NCBI GenBank assembly: GCA_032717465.1
Contig: JAVRFU010000132.1
Location: 336,001-400,000 of the forward strand
Origin: Coenobita brevimanus
Taxonomy: Eukaryota > Arthropoda > Malacostraca > Decapoda > Coenobitidae
DNA: 64,000 nt
Direction: 5' to 3'
Shown: one piece after another, positions 9,765 to 20,160 of the stretch
Layout: every line of letters begins with the position of its first letter
Position numbering within the stretch: position 1 is the first letter of the stretch
Made by a program: the position numbers and the translations under genes
The notes under the pieces: model-generated
What the model saw: the letters and a program-made list of their open reading frames with translations, nothing else
What the model was told of the DNA's origin: nothing
Database searches by the model: none

Positions 9765-11225
9765 TTTTTTTTTTTTTTTTTTTGAGATATTCGCCTCACA
9801 TGGTGAGGACACAGGCAAACAAAGAGCCCGTCACAGAAAAGCAAAAACAAAAGCTCTCCAAAGAGAGCATAGCGGTGACAGCTACAAGTCGAAGCAGCAA
9901 GGCAGGACAGGATCGGGCGTGGCTCAGCAGTTAAGAGAGCAGTCTGGTGGCGATGTAGTTGATGAGGGCAGCACGTGGTGGATCTATCTCGATGCCCTCA
10001 CGGATGTCGGCTTCCTCAGATGGAGAGAGGGAGTTGGAAATGTATGCCTCACGGATCTTCTGATACAGGGTCTGATATACGAGAGGCAGTGTATCAGCGT
10101 CGTTGATCGGATCCGTGAGGCAATCGAGTAGCTCTTCTAGGTCCGCATCCGTGCGAGCATCGAGATTACGAGTCCCTGAGAGTGGTGGAAGGAGGGCCTC
10201 GATCTGGCGAGCAACGGAGGAGGGGTCGCTCTTGATCTTTCCCCCTTTCTTCTTTTGTTTCTTCCTCTTCTCCTTAGGTGGAGGGGGAGAAGAAGAGAGA
10301 GCGATGGCGGCAGGCGGTGGTGAAGGTGGAAGAGGCTCCTCCACTTCGTCAGGAGCAGATGGAGAGGGCAAGGAGGAGGGTTCCACTACGTCCAGGTGTG
10401 CTAAAGGGACGGGGGACGAGACACGCTCCTCCTCAGCTCCTGACGAAGGGAGGTGGACCTCCACGACAGTCTCCCCATGCTCACAATCCATGGCCTGTGA
10501 CGGTTCCGGATCGGCGATCGAAGGTTCCAAGGTGGTGGCGCCAGTCGTCCGGTTGAGAGGGGCAGCCAAACACAGCCGTTTTCGCGGTGTCGTGCGAGGT
10601 GGTGGTGGCTGCTGTCACCGGGCCTGACGGTCCTGACAAGGTGGGAGACGAGGATCGCGGGTGAAGCTTCGGGGAATAGCAAGGCGTGGAAGGCCGTTCT
10701 CCTCAAAGATCTGAGGAAGGAGAACAGCCAGAACCGCCTTGCTACCCCCACTAAAAGCCTCATCCGTCGCGATACACATCGCAACGAGTGTGTTTGTGTT
10801 GCTAGCACTTCCATGACCCTTTGGCCGGCGTCTCTGGGCAGGGTGACGCCGCCGTGCATGGGCAGAGCCCTGCACAGCAACACCACCCGGCCCAGTGACG
10901 TCCTTAGCCTCGGGACCCTTGGAAGCCTGTACAACACAAAACTCCACCGTCTCTCCCTCGGCAAGTGAGCGCTGGAAATGCCGTGGATTTGGTGCAACGA
11001 TCCCAGAAGCGTGCACGAAAACATCAGCGCCAGTGTCCCGGCGTTTGATGAAACCGTAACACGATCTCACGTTGAACCAATTCACGGTTCCCTGGATGGT
11101 GGTGGCTCCTGACGGCACAGAACTGCTGTTTGGTGCCCCCCTCAACGGGTCGCAGGCACGAGCAGAGTCGCTAGAAAACTCGGGCATAGAGACGACTGGC
11201 CAGGCCAAGCTATGCAAGAGGAGTG
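9765..11225 (-). mobile_element. CSD retroposon copy 1 (poly-A tail, 10-bp TSD)
   Basis: This is a minus-strand insertion of about 1.46 kb. The target-site duplication GGCTACGGCT lies at 9755-9764 and 11226-11235. The tail is a T run at about 9764-9783 on the + strand, i.e. poly-A after GGCGAATATCTC. The same GGGCTCT-TGTTTGCC and GCGAATATCT end is found in copy 4 (44308-44350), linking the two. It carries one ORF and no reverse transcriptase. Confidence 0.85.
9931..11187 (-). pseudogene. Y-box-type cold-shock-domain ORF of CSD copy 1, one in-frame stop
   Basis: The ATG is at 11187 (MPEFSSDSARACDPLRGA). The frame runs 418 codons to a stop ending at 9931, broken only by TGA at 10617-10615, which fits a CGA-to-TGA change. 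The CSD lies at about residues 30-100: TVNWFNV, YGFIKRRDTGADVFVH, then DVTGPGG and VQGSAHARRR, as in Y-box proteins, which bind single-stranded nucleic acids. A second family block follows (LVAMCIA, LLPQIFEENGLPRLAIP, SFTRD) and then TPRKRL and APLNR. After that come an acidic, proline-rich linker, a lysine-rich KEKRKKQKKKGGK patch and a C-terminal segment (IEALLPPL to IATRLLS) not seen in the other copies. Function as a chaperone-like ORF1 protein is inference. Confidence 0.8.
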
Positions 11226-11249
11226 GGCTACGGCTGCAGTGTGTGCAAG

Positions 11250-12040
11250 GGTAAGACCATACCTATCAGATCCGCCTTCCACCAGTCGCAAGTATTTTCA
11301 CTGCTGAATTGCTGGCCATTTTACTGGCCCTTCGTGTTATATACCGATCAAGGTTACACACTTTTGTTATTTTCACAGATTCACTTAGTGCACTACATGG
11401 TATTCGGTCTATCCTGGCCAGCAACCCGCTAGTGCTGAAGATACAGGAATGGCTGTTCCACATTAACACCAGATTGAAGTCTGTCTCCTTCTGTTGGGTC
11501 CCAAGCTATGCTGGGATACCGGATAATGAGAGGGTTGACTGCCTGGCACGTACAGCTGTCACACCTCGCTCTGTCACACCTCATCCTATCCCGGCAGCTG
11601 ATTATTTCCCGATTGTTACCCGTCTCCTTGGTCAGCGGTGACAAGCAGAATGGACGTCTACAACTGACAACAAACTCCGTTACATCACACATACTGTCAC
11701 TCCCTGGCAGTCGTCCTCCCATCGCAACAGGCGTTGGGAAACAGCCCTAGCCCGTCTGCGCCTTGGCCACACGCGGATCACACATGGCTTTCTAATGTCA
11801 GGAGGCACTCCTCCGACCTGTCAATGTTTTCAGGCCCTACTCACGGTCCACCATCTTTTGCTTGACTGCCCTCCGTTCCACGTCGTGCGCAGACGGACTC
11901 TCCCGTTCCTTTACTCCCTTGGACGTCCCCCTACCTTAGCCGATCTTCTTGGCGAATCCCCTGTGTTTTCCATCACACACCTCATGCGCTTCCTATCTCA
12001 GACCCGTATCTTGCCTCACATTTAGTGTCTTCCCCGCCTT
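11250..12040 (+). mobile_element. Jockey/I-type LINE fragment: RNase H domain and C-terminal zinc motif
   Basis: The frame starts around TYQIRLPPVASIFTAELLA and includes IFTDSLSALHGI and WVPSYAGIPDNERVDCLA. These are RNase H motifs of the I/Jockey superfamily, but the usual SH-GI histidine is Y (SYAGI). A TGA at 11639-11641 interrupts the same frame. It then continues through RLRLGHTRITHGFL and a C-x-C...HHLLLDC zinc-type motif to a stop near 12025. The catalytic aspartate of the first strand is missing because the 5' end is truncated. It lies next to, and opposite to, CSD copy 1. This copy is dead. Confidence 0.85.
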
Positions 12041-12142
12041 CCCCTCTACCTTTATTCCACCATAGCACACCCGTCATTTTTATGCAGCGGTTTTAGTGCC
12101 ATATAGTCCTCTTGGGCTTGGTGCCAGTCCTTATTACTTACT

Positions 12143-12143
<1 letters not shown>

Positions 12144-12186
<43 letters not shown>
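12144..12186 (+). repeat. (CT)n microsatellite
   Basis: CT run following the LINE fragment. Confidence 0.9.
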
Positions 12187-12189
<3 letters not shown>

Positions 12190-12274
12190 GATGCTGGAGT
12201 TTGAATATAAAGTGTTACTGTACTGATAGTTTCCACTGAAGATTTAAGTGTCTTGTTGATATTAAAAAAAAAAA

Positions 12275-12520
12275 AGACAAGGCAGATTGGTAGGTAGATA
12301 GTCAGGCTGGCAGGTAGACATAGGCAGGCAGGTAGGTAGGCAGACAGGTAGGCAGGCAGACAGGTAGGCAGGCTGGCAGGTAGGCACGGGCAGGCAGGTA
12401 GGTAGGCAGACAGGTAGGCAGGCAAACATGCAGCTAGGTAGGCTGGCGATTGGGAGGCTGGTAGGTAGACAGGCAGATAGGCAGGCAGGCAGGCAAGCAG
12501 ACTGGGCAACAGACAACACA
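12275..12520 (+). repeat. GGCA/GGTA-type tetranucleotide array
   Basis: Alternating GGCAGGCAGGTAGGTAGGCA-type units with AGACAGGTAGGCAGGCAGAC interruptions. Proline/cysteine/leucine-rich frames on the minus strand are artefacts. Confidence 0.85.
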
Positions 12521-12552
12521 CTAGACAGCAGGCTGGATAGCAGGCTGACATT

Positions 12553-12682
12553 ACCTGTGTATACTACTACTGTTACAACTACTACTACAACAACTACTAC
12601 TGCTGCTGCTGCTACAACTACTGCTACAACAACTACTACTACTGCTGCTGCTACTGCCACCACCACCACCACCACCACCACG
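12553..12682 (+). repeat. Trinucleotide array (ACT, GCT, CAC units)
   Basis: Runs of ACT/ACA, then TGC, then CAC triplets, giving polythreonine/alanine or polyvaline frames with no biological meaning. Confidence 0.85.
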
Positions 12683-12773
12683 ATGGTCGGGGTTGGGATG
12701 CTTGCTAGTAAAAAGGATAAATAAAAATGTATTTCAGGTGAACATCATCAACCCAGACGACTAAATTAGCGTT

Positions 12774-13505
12774 GGGAGTATGGAGGGTGAGAGACTAACT
12801 AGGAGAGTATGTGAGTGAGGTGTAGGGGGTAGAGGGAGGGGGAGACCGAGGAGACGATGGAGGCATGGAGAAGAGAGGTGTATGAGAGAGGGGGGATGTA
12901 AGATGGGAGTATGGAGGGTAAGAGACTAACTAGGAGAGTGTATGTGAGTGAGTTGGAGGGGGGGAGAGAGGGAGGGGATGACCGAGGAAGAGGTCAAAGT
13001 TCAGAGTATGAAGGATGAAAGCCTAACTAGGAGAGTTGATGTGAGTAATATGGACGAGGTAGAGAGAAGGGGAGACCGAGGAAGAGATGGAGGGATGGAG
13101 GAGAGAGGTATGAGACACGGGGTGAAAGCTGGGAGTATGGAGGGTGAGAGACTAACTAGGAGAGTGTATGTGAGTGAGGTGGAGGGTGGAGAGGGAGGCG
13201 GAGACCGAGGAGGAGATGGTGGAATGGAGGAGAGCGGTAGGATAGGGCCTATAAGAGAGAACGGGGGATGTAACTTGGGAGTATGGAGGATGAGAGACTA
13301 ACTAGGAGTGTATGTGAGTGAGATGGAGGGGGGAGAGGGAGGGGGAGACCAAAGAAGAGATGGAGGGATGGAGTAGAGAGGTACATAAACGGGGGGGTGT
13401 AAGATGGGGGGAGGGTAGCGACATGGCAGGGGACAGGGTGACATAGAGACGATTTGTTTGTGGCCACTCCTTACGCAAATGAAGGCGTCTGACTATAGAT
13501 GGATA
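12774..13505 (+). mobile_element. GATA-tailed RTE-like LINE 3' end carrying an internal tandem array
   Basis: The GGGAGTATGGAGGGTGAGAG motif starts at about 12774, 12905, 13002, 13131 and 13277, so the end of the LINE is repeated about five times with a unit near 130 bp (one short unit). The last unit continues into GACGATTTGTTTGTGGCCAC and the GGCGTCT-end with a short, interrupted GATA tail. It is related to the copies at 16020 and 16712. Confidence 0.75.
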
Positions 13506-13754
13506 TATAGATAGGAATAATACTAAAGGTAAACATTAATCAGCATAATAAAAACAAGTATTTTATCTCGACCTAGAGAAGCTTCGAATCCCGTCAGTCA
13601 CCCTCTAACCGTGAGAGGGGAAGGACGCTCGAGCTGTGTGTCTATTCTCAGTGTTGATAGTGTTTCAACAGCTTGCCCATCTTGCCGAGATGAACAAAGG
13701 TGAGGCAGGATATTGTTCATCAGTTCTTTGATACTGCCTGTTCTTTCAGTTGAA
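13506..13754. other. No feature recognised
   Basis: Moderately AT-rich spacer without recognisable repeats or exons. Confidence 0.3.
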
Positions 13755-13903
13755 CCATCTATCAATCTACAGTATTGCCACACGCCTTAATTACGTAAGG
13801 GGTGGCCACAATCTAATCGCCTCCTTGTCGATCTCGACCCCACCAGTTCACTGCCCTGCTCCGAGCTCACACCGCCCTCTCTCATATACCTCTCCACTCT
13901 ATC
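13755..13903 (-). mobile_element. GATA-tailed LINE 3' end, left part of a copy split by CSD copy 2
   Basis: On the minus strand this is the family 3' end: the CTCTCCACTCTAT region through GTGGCCACCCCTTACG to the degenerate tail. It stops at 13903, where CSD copy 2 is inserted, and resumes at 15163. Confidence 0.75.
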
Positions 13904-15162
13904 GGAGAGCGACGAACCATGGAAGTGTGTGGACGTCCAGATCCCGTTCCTGCTGCAACCTCTCCTGCCTGCTGTTGCTCACGACCCGTTGAGGGGGCAG
14001 ACAGCAGGCCTCGGCCTTCTACGACCCAGATGAAGATCAGAGGTGCTGTGGTTTGGTTTAACGTTCGGGCGGTGTACGGTTTTATCAAACGCCACGATGC
14101 TGGTGTTGATATTTTCGTGCACCGTCAGGCGATTGCTAAACCAAATCCACGGCATCTCCAGCGCTCCCTAGGCGACGGCGAGACGGTGGAGTTTGTCCTC
14201 TTTGGAACGCCCAAGGGTCCTGAGGCTAGGGACGTCACCGGACCGGGAGGGGCTGCCGTGCAGGGCTCTGCCTATGCACGGCGGCGTCCCACGGTTTGGC
14301 GGCACCAGCCCAGGGATCAGGGGTGTTCAGGGAGGTAAGCACCGTCGTCGAGATGTGCATCGCGACTGTGAAGGCGGTTTGTGGGGGTGATAAGGGGGCT
14401 TTGCGTGTTCTCCTTCCAAAGATCTTCAAGGAGAATGGGCTGCCCAACCTTATCATCCCCGAGTGCTTCGTCCGTGATGTACATACAGTCCCTCGCCGAC
14501 GGGAGCGCCAGGCTCGTAAGCCTCGTCCAGCTATTCCTCGCCAGACTCCGAGGAAGAGGCTTAGGCTGGAGGCCCCCTCAACCGAAGGACGACCTCTCAA
14601 GTTGACGACCCGGCCCCGGCCCCGGCTAACGATACGGCTACGACCACGGCGGAAGTACACCAGCAGCCAGCAATGTCTGAGGAGGAGCGAGACTCGTCTG
14701 CCACCGCCTCCATGGCCGAGGAAGCGTCGACCGGCTCCTCGGCCGAGGAGGAAGTCGGGGAGTCCACTACTCCTCAGACAGAGGAGGGCACCCCATCTCG
14801 CCCTCCTATTATCGACCTTAAGGATCGGCTAGACGTAGCCTCCTATAGACACCTTCTGCCTCTCAGCGCTCACACCCGATCGTACCAGCTCGGAGCAACA
14901 ACATATACCACCCTCTACGATCTGCTCCGGGCTGACGATCGGGGTGAGAACATAAGACCTGTGCTGATTGTCAGGTGGTAGGAGGTGTGTCTAGCCGATC
15001 TTAGAGCATTTTATCACATGCTCCCACCTCGGCCGGCCCCCTAGATCGGCGGTGTGCGCGGTGAGAGAGTGACCAGTACTTTCATCATAAAACTCGGCTG
15101 GCCTAATACCCCGAATAGAGGGTGATGGCCATTAAGCCAAAAACAAACAAAACAAACAAAAA
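13904..15162 (+). mobile_element. CSD retroposon copy 2 (AAAC-rich tail, 10-bp TSD)
   Basis: The 1,259-bp insertion is flanked by CCACTCTATC at 13894-13903 and 15163-15172. It sits inside a GATA-tailed LINE fragment whose two halves join perfectly when the insertion and one repeat are removed. The 3' end is GGCCATTAAGCC followed by an A-rich tail with AAAC units (about 15138-15162). The 3' untranslated part differs from copies 1 and 4. Confidence 0.88.
13919..14981 (+). pseudogene. Y-box-type cold-shock-domain ORF of CSD copy 2, frameshifted
   Basis: From the ATG at 13919 the CSD (VVWFNVRAVYGFIKRHD, DIFVHRQAIAKPNPRHLQ, DVTGPGG, VQGSAYARRR) is intact in one frame to 14338. The family's second block (VVEMCIATVKAVCGGDK, VLLPKIFKENGLPNLIIP) continues in the next frame from about 14296. 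Near 14573 a short C run has lost a base, so the acidic part (MSEEERDSSATASM onward) lies in the third frame and ends at 14981 with LIVRW. The DPLRG motif before the CSD is also out of frame. At least three frameshifts mean no intact product. Confidence 0.8.
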
Positions 15163-15300
15163 CCACTCTATCCTTCCATCTCATCCTTGGCCTCGCCCTC
15201 CATCTTCGCCCCTCCACCTCACATACACTCTTCTCGTCAGTCTCACTCTCTCCATCCTCTCCACATGGCCAAACCACCTTAGTGTGTTTCTCCTAACCAA
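15163..15300 (-). mobile_element. GATA-tailed LINE 3' end, right part of the copy split by CSD copy 2
   Basis: Continues the copy at 13755-13903. On the minus strand it reads GGTTTGGCCATGTGGAGAGG, i.e. the WFGHVER region seen in the copy at 16712. The family match ends near 15300. Confidence 0.75.
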
Positions 15301-15544
15301 TCTTTATTTGTGTGAAAAGTGGTGTGGAAACACTGTAAGTTATCTGAGAGGAATGTGGAGCTACGTGGAGAGACAGACAGGCTGACAGGGTTACCGCTCC
15401 GTGGAAATCGTCTGCTAATGTGGAAAAACAAATAAGCGACGGACCTGCACGTGGGAAAAATCACGCTACCCATTTAGAGACGAGGAGAGGAGGTGGAGGG
15501 GGTCAGCTGGGGATAATGCCATAGCCCGCGCCCTCCAAGATGGT
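15301..15544. other. No gene seen
   Basis: Only a short LINE-like stretch (GTGGAGCTACGTGGAGAGAC at about 15356) is recognisable. Confidence 0.35.
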
Positions 15545-15735
15545 GTTAAGGTGGGAAGGAGAGGCAGAGAGGGAGGGAAGGAGAGGCAGAGAGGGTGGAA
15601 AGGAGAGGCAGAGAGGGAGAGAAGGAGAGGCAGAGAGGGTGGGAAGGAGAGGGAAAGAGGGGGGGAGAGATTGAGAAGGAGGGATGAGGGAGGGAGGGAG
15701 GGATGTGAGGCAGGAGGGAGGAGAGAGAAGAGGGA
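15545..15735 (+). repeat. Purine-rich tandem repeat (GGAGAGGCAGAGAGGG units)
   Basis: Units of about 24 bp repeat roughly seven times. Leucine/serine/proline-rich frames on the minus strand are artefacts. Confidence 0.8.
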
Positions 15736-16018
15736 GGGAGTACAAAGGAATACAAAGAACAGCAAACAGCAACAGACCCTATGATCCTTTCGAGACTGCT
15801 TGTTACAGAGTAGACTATGACTACGAGATCTAATTCTACATGCTGATGGATAAGGATAGTAAAGCAAGAAGGAGGAAACTACAACATAGCGTAGTTCACT
15901 GTATAATGACAATGGATTCTAAAGCAAATATATAAAAACAAGTAGGAATAGTTCTATGTAAACAGTAAAACAAAGCTGTGCATAACACTTACCGTACAGA
16001 GTTGTGTATTACTGTATC
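15736..16018. other. No gene seen
   Basis: Spacer between the purine-rich array and the next LINE copy. Confidence 0.3.
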
Positions 16019-16290
16019 TTTAAGCCATATTGGACATGTGGAGAGAATGGAGAATGAAAGACTGACTAAGAGGGTGTATGTAGGTGAAGTGGAGGGAGGG
16101 AGAGGGAGGGGGAAGACCGAGGATGAGATGGAGGGATGGAGTTGAGAGGTAAATGAAGGAGGGGGGAGTGAGATGAGAGGAGGGCAGTCAAATGGTGGGT
16201 GACAGAGCGACTTGGAGGCGTTTTGTCTGCGGCCACTCTTTGCTGGATTAAGGCGTCTGGCAATAGATAGATAGATAGACAGGGATGTGA
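16019..16290 (+). mobile_element. GATA-tailed LINE 3' end
   Basis: Starts at GGACATGTGGAGAGAATGGA and follows the family sequence through GGCCACTCTTTGCTGGATTA and GGCGTCTGGCAATA to GATA repeats at about 16265-16280. It is a 5'-truncated, noncoding remnant. Confidence 0.8.
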
Positions 16291-16711
16291 AGAACTGCTC
16301 ACCCTCCATCTTCTTATATAACAACTTCCTATAGACTAATCAATCCATCAGAAATGCATCTACATAAACAAACACATACTAAATAGTTTTCCTCGCTGTC
16401 TTTACATATACTTTACTATAATTTCCTTGTATTTATTATCGTTGTTTTATAGAGGGAGGGGAAGGTGGTATATCTCACTAGGACCCTTTGGGCAGTCCTT
16501 CATTCATGCAACAGGTCAACTCTGGAACTGTCTCCCTCTGTCTGTATTTCCTACATCCTATGATCTCCAGTTTTTCACACGCAGTGTGTCCAGGCATCTC
16601 GAAATGAACGGATCTTGAATTTGGCTCTCCTTTGTATTGTTTTTTTTTTCTTGGAAGGAACGGTTTCCCGGCTCCTGGCCTTTGGTTCCTTCTTCCTTGC
16701 ATAAAAAAGAA
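16291..16711. other. No gene supported
   Basis: Spacer between two LINE copies. A T-rich run lies at about 16640. Confidence 0.3.
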
Positions 16712-17085
16712 ATGAGAGGAGCATGTGGAGTTACATGGAGAGACAGACTGACAAATGAGGAAGTGAAGGAGCGTTGTGGTGTGGATGTGGATGTGATAGG
16801 AAGCGTTAGGAGAAACACACTGAGGTGGTTTGGCCATGTGGAGAGGATGGAGAGTGAGAGACTGACGAGGAGAGTGTATATGAGTGAAGTGGAGGGGGAG
16901 AGAGGGAGGGGGAGGCCAAGGATGAGATGAAAGGATGGAGTGGAGAGGTATATGAGAGAGGGGAATGTGAGCTGGGAGCAGGGCAGTGAAATGGCGGGGG
17001 ACAGGACGACATGGAGGCGATTTGTTTATGGCCACTCCTTGCAGGATTGAGGCGTCTGGCAATAGATAGATAGATAGACAGTTAT
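16712..17085 (+). mobile_element. GATA-tailed RTE-like LINE C-terminus, longest copy
   Basis: A frame reads RDRLTNEEVKERCGVDVDV, then RRNTLRWFGHVERM, ERLTRRVYMSEV and GRGRPRMR, the C-terminal signature of RTE-type ORFs (RWFGHV-RM, RGRPR). It then hits a stop. The 3' part passes through GTTTATGGCCACTCCTTGCA and GAGGCGTCTGGCAATA into (GATA)n at 17063-17078. It is 5' truncated. Confidence 0.82.
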
Positions 17086-17375
17086 TCGTCCTATCTATCT
17101 ATCGCCAGTCTCCAGAATCCCGTATCTATCCATCTATCTGTCTATCTATCGCCAGACGCCATAATTCATTACCTATCAGTCTATCGCCAGACGCCATAAT
17201 CCCGTATCTATCCATCTATCTATCTATCTATCTATCACCAGACGCCAAAATCCCCTATCTATCCATCTGTCTATCTATCGCCAGACGCCATAATCCCATA
17301 TCTATCTATATATCTATCTATCGCCAGACGGTATAATCCCTCATCTATCTATATATTTATCTATCTATATATCGT
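17085..17375 (-). repeat. Tandem array of GATA-LINE 3' termini
   Basis: (TATC)n plus CGCCAGACGCCATAATCCCG recurs at about 17104, 17151, 17191, 17238, 17280 and 17322, roughly every 42-47 bp. Each unit is the inverted last 20-25 bp of the GATA-tailed element plus its microsatellite. Confidence 0.75.
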
Positions 17376-18195
17376 CTCGTTTCGTTTATAAACGCTCCAA
17401 CCTGTTTGCATGCATTGCCTTAGTCACCTACTGGCGGCTCTCCATGATGCTCGATCTCTGGCAGCCTCCCTATTTAGTCCCTTATCCATGAGGTCGCACC
17501 CAATGACTTCGCCCCGTCTTTTTTTTTTTTTTTTTTTTTCTGTCTGCTTCTCGCATCCCTAACTCTAATGTTCACATTTCTCACTTTCTGCACCCAACTG
17601 TCATCCCCCATCCTCTCCACATGCCCAAACCATCTCAATCTACCCTTCTTCATCACATCAATACACTCCAGTCCCATCCATTCTCCCAAACCATCTCAAT
17701 CTATCCCTCCTCATCACCACACCAATACACTCCACTCCCATCCTTCCTACCAAACCATCTCAATCTACCCCTCCTCATCACACCACCAGTACACTCCAGT
17801 CCAATCCTACCTCTCAACTCTTCCGTCACAAACTTAGCCCCCCCTCCTCCCCCAGGCCTCACACTCAGGGACGCACTGCACATCCACCTAATCATTGTCA
17901 TTTCTGTACGTTTGAGTCTGTGAATATCCTCTCTCTTTACTGCCCAGGTCTCACTACCATAGAACATTACACTCCTAACACATGCCACATACAAAGACCC
18001 CTTAGCACGTAGGGAGAGCCCTCTCAGTGTCAGGAGAGGCAACAGCTCCCTGAACTTCTTCCAACCATTGCTCACTCTAGCCACAGAGCTGCTCCAGCCC
18101 CACCTCCAGCACATAACATGTGTCCCAGATAACAAAACTCTTCCACACACTCAAAAGACTCACCAGAAAGTTCAGTCCTTTCACACCTCACAATC
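17376..18195 (-). mobile_element. RTE-like LINE, C-terminal part (dead copy)
   Basis: Minus-strand frames carry ECVEEFCYLGHMLCAGGG, GWKKFRELLPLL, LRAKGSLYVACVRSVMFYG, SETWAVKREDIHRLKRTEM and RRGRLRWFGHVERM, then VRNVNIRVRDARSR and the end DLMDKGLNREAARDRA-like. These are classic RTE C-terminal motifs, spread over several frames and with a poly-A/poly-T run at 17519-17539. The RLRWFG module is repeated three times. The 3' end (GTTTATAAACGAAACGAGAC) abuts GATA repeats. A related piece lies at 36918-37180. Confidence 0.82.
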
Positions 18196-18199
18196 TCCA

Positions 18200-18248
18200 C
18201 ATAATAATAATGATAATAATAATCATAATCATCATTATCATCATCATT

Positions 18249-18282
<34 letters not shown>

Positions 18283-18320
18283 CCTCCTTTACCACCCTAC
18301 GGCAGGGTGAGAAGTAGCAA
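18200..18320 (-). repeat. (GAT)n/(AAT)n tract with element 3' end
   Basis: AAT/ATC triplets run into CATCATCATCC and then AGACCTCCTTTACCACCCTA, the inverted (GAT)n-tailed 3' end also seen at 6903 and 55362. Confidence 0.55.
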
Positions 18321-18795
18321 CGTCCAGACAACCTAAGTTTGCCCAGTTCAATGGACCACGCTTCCATTCACTCATTAGTCAAGCCCCCGGAATCCTGGCT
18401 CCGTCAGATAAACCAAAAAAACTTTCATCACGTTCTGTAGCTTCTCATATACCTATCTGATACAGTATATACCTATCTGATACACACACACTGAATACGC
18501 ACACACAGTTAACTAATACACTGAGCACGCACACAGTGAGCACGTACGCACTTAACAGGCACACATCAGGTGACCACACACACTAAACGAACACACTGAA
18601 CGTGTAGAAACTCAGCACATAAACACTGATGCACGCACACACCAATGCACGCACACACCGATGAACGCACACGCTGCGGCATGTACGTATTATACACGCG
18701 CACACGGAGCAGGCACACACTACTGCACGCACATATTCATTCACGCAAACACTGATACAAGCAGTGATCAGCGCATGCACGCACACTAATACTCG
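18321..18795. repeat. Degenerate ACAC/GCAC-rich tract
   Basis: CACACACTGA-type and GCACGCACACAC-type short repeats, decaying outward from the minisatellite at 18796. Confidence 0.6.
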
Positions 18796-19045
18796 CAGGC
18801 ACTAATAGGCACTGATACACACAGGCACTGATACACACAGGCACTGATACACACAGGCACTGATACACACAGGCACTGATACACACAGGCACTGATACAC
18901 ACAGGCACTGATACACACAGGCACTGATACACACAGGCACTGATACACACAGGCACTGATACACACAGGCACTGACACACACAGGCACTGATACACACAG
19001 GCACTGATACACACAGGCACTGACACACACAGGCATTGATACACG
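18796..19045 (+). repeat. 16-bp minisatellite, about 15 units
   Basis: The unit GCACTGATACACACAG repeats almost without change. Minus-strand frames encode artificial C-V-Y-Q-C-L repeats. Confidence 0.92.
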
Positions 19046-19086
19046 CACACTCAGATACGAGCACATATATACACACGCAGAATGAT

Positions 19087-19151
<65 letters not shown>
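19087..19151 (+). repeat. (AC)n microsatellite
   Basis: Perfect AC run, followed by a (CT)n run at 19220-19258. Confidence 0.95.
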
Positions 19152-19154
<3 letters not shown>

Positions 19155-19220
19155 AAATGGACTCAGTGATGCTCGGAAAGATTAATGCACGCAAGCATTT
19201 ACGTATGTGGACATGTAATT

Positions 19221-19258
<38 letters not shown>

Positions 19259-19289
19259 TCTATGACGCACCCCCCCCCCCCACACACAC

Positions 19290-20160
19290 AGACCTGCACA
19301 TAGCTGCACTTCCACACAGCCACACCTTACAATATCTCCAAAGTCACCTGCAGTACAACATGGCATAGAAGACCCCGGCTGTGATATGATTACCCCAATG
19401 AATCCTACATCATACTTTTTTTATTTTATTCTTACTGTCTCAAGACGATTTTATTTAATACTAAAGATCTGTGGCAGTGAAGGTTAACTAAGATATTATT
19501 CCTTTCGCAGGGGTGACGAGCTGCCAGTAACAGGAGCAGCCAACAGAGAGCTATGTGGCATTTCTTTACTGCAGTGTGTCACCATATCCCGCCCCACACC
19601 ACCACACATCCCCGCCAGTCCCTCTCTACTCACCAGTCTTCGAAACGACCTAACATTGTCTTTCCAGAGCCACGAAGTGTAGATGTTGATACAAATAAAC
19701 GTGAAATACAATCATGCCTGAGTTTCTCTCCTCATCTGAGCATGACATCAAATAAATAACTGGTATTTTGTGTAATTACCCTCTTTAATATTAACTAACA
19801 GTAAACTCCCAGCCCAAAAGCAGTCAAGATAGAGAGTTCCCAGCTCCTACATCACTTCAAAATCTCTTTACCTAAAATCTCGTGGCCAGTGTCATGCAAG
19901 ATTTTCTCATAATACTCTGTACATAGAGCGAATAACTTGCTAGTTTATGGAATACAGGAGTCTGCCACAACTCTCCATTTGGGGAAAAGAATGGTTAAAG
20001 GAAAAAACGTAGACAGAGGCGAATGGGAGAAGGCTGTGGTATTAGACTAATGGGGGTACTGTTGATATTTTCACTGCCTTTTTTTCTCATATACAGAGTG
20101 AAACTAAAGCTTTATTAATCCTCAGATACGCACGTCATTGTTAACTGACGTGATCTGGTA
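19290..20160. other. No gene supported
   Basis: AT-rich sequence. A copy of the short GACGATTTTATT motif lies at about 19444. No exon could be supported. Confidence 0.35.

Noticed and set aside
9931..11217. CSD loci as ordinary processed pseudogenes of a host Y-box gene
   Set aside because: Not fully excluded, but the four copies differ strongly, carry non-poly-A tails in three cases, and share a second block and a DPLRG leader not known from host Y-box proteins.
18796..19045. Short regular repeats resembling a CRISPR array
   Set aside because: The 16-bp units are contiguous with no unique spacers, and the DNA is eukaryotic. It is a minisatellite.
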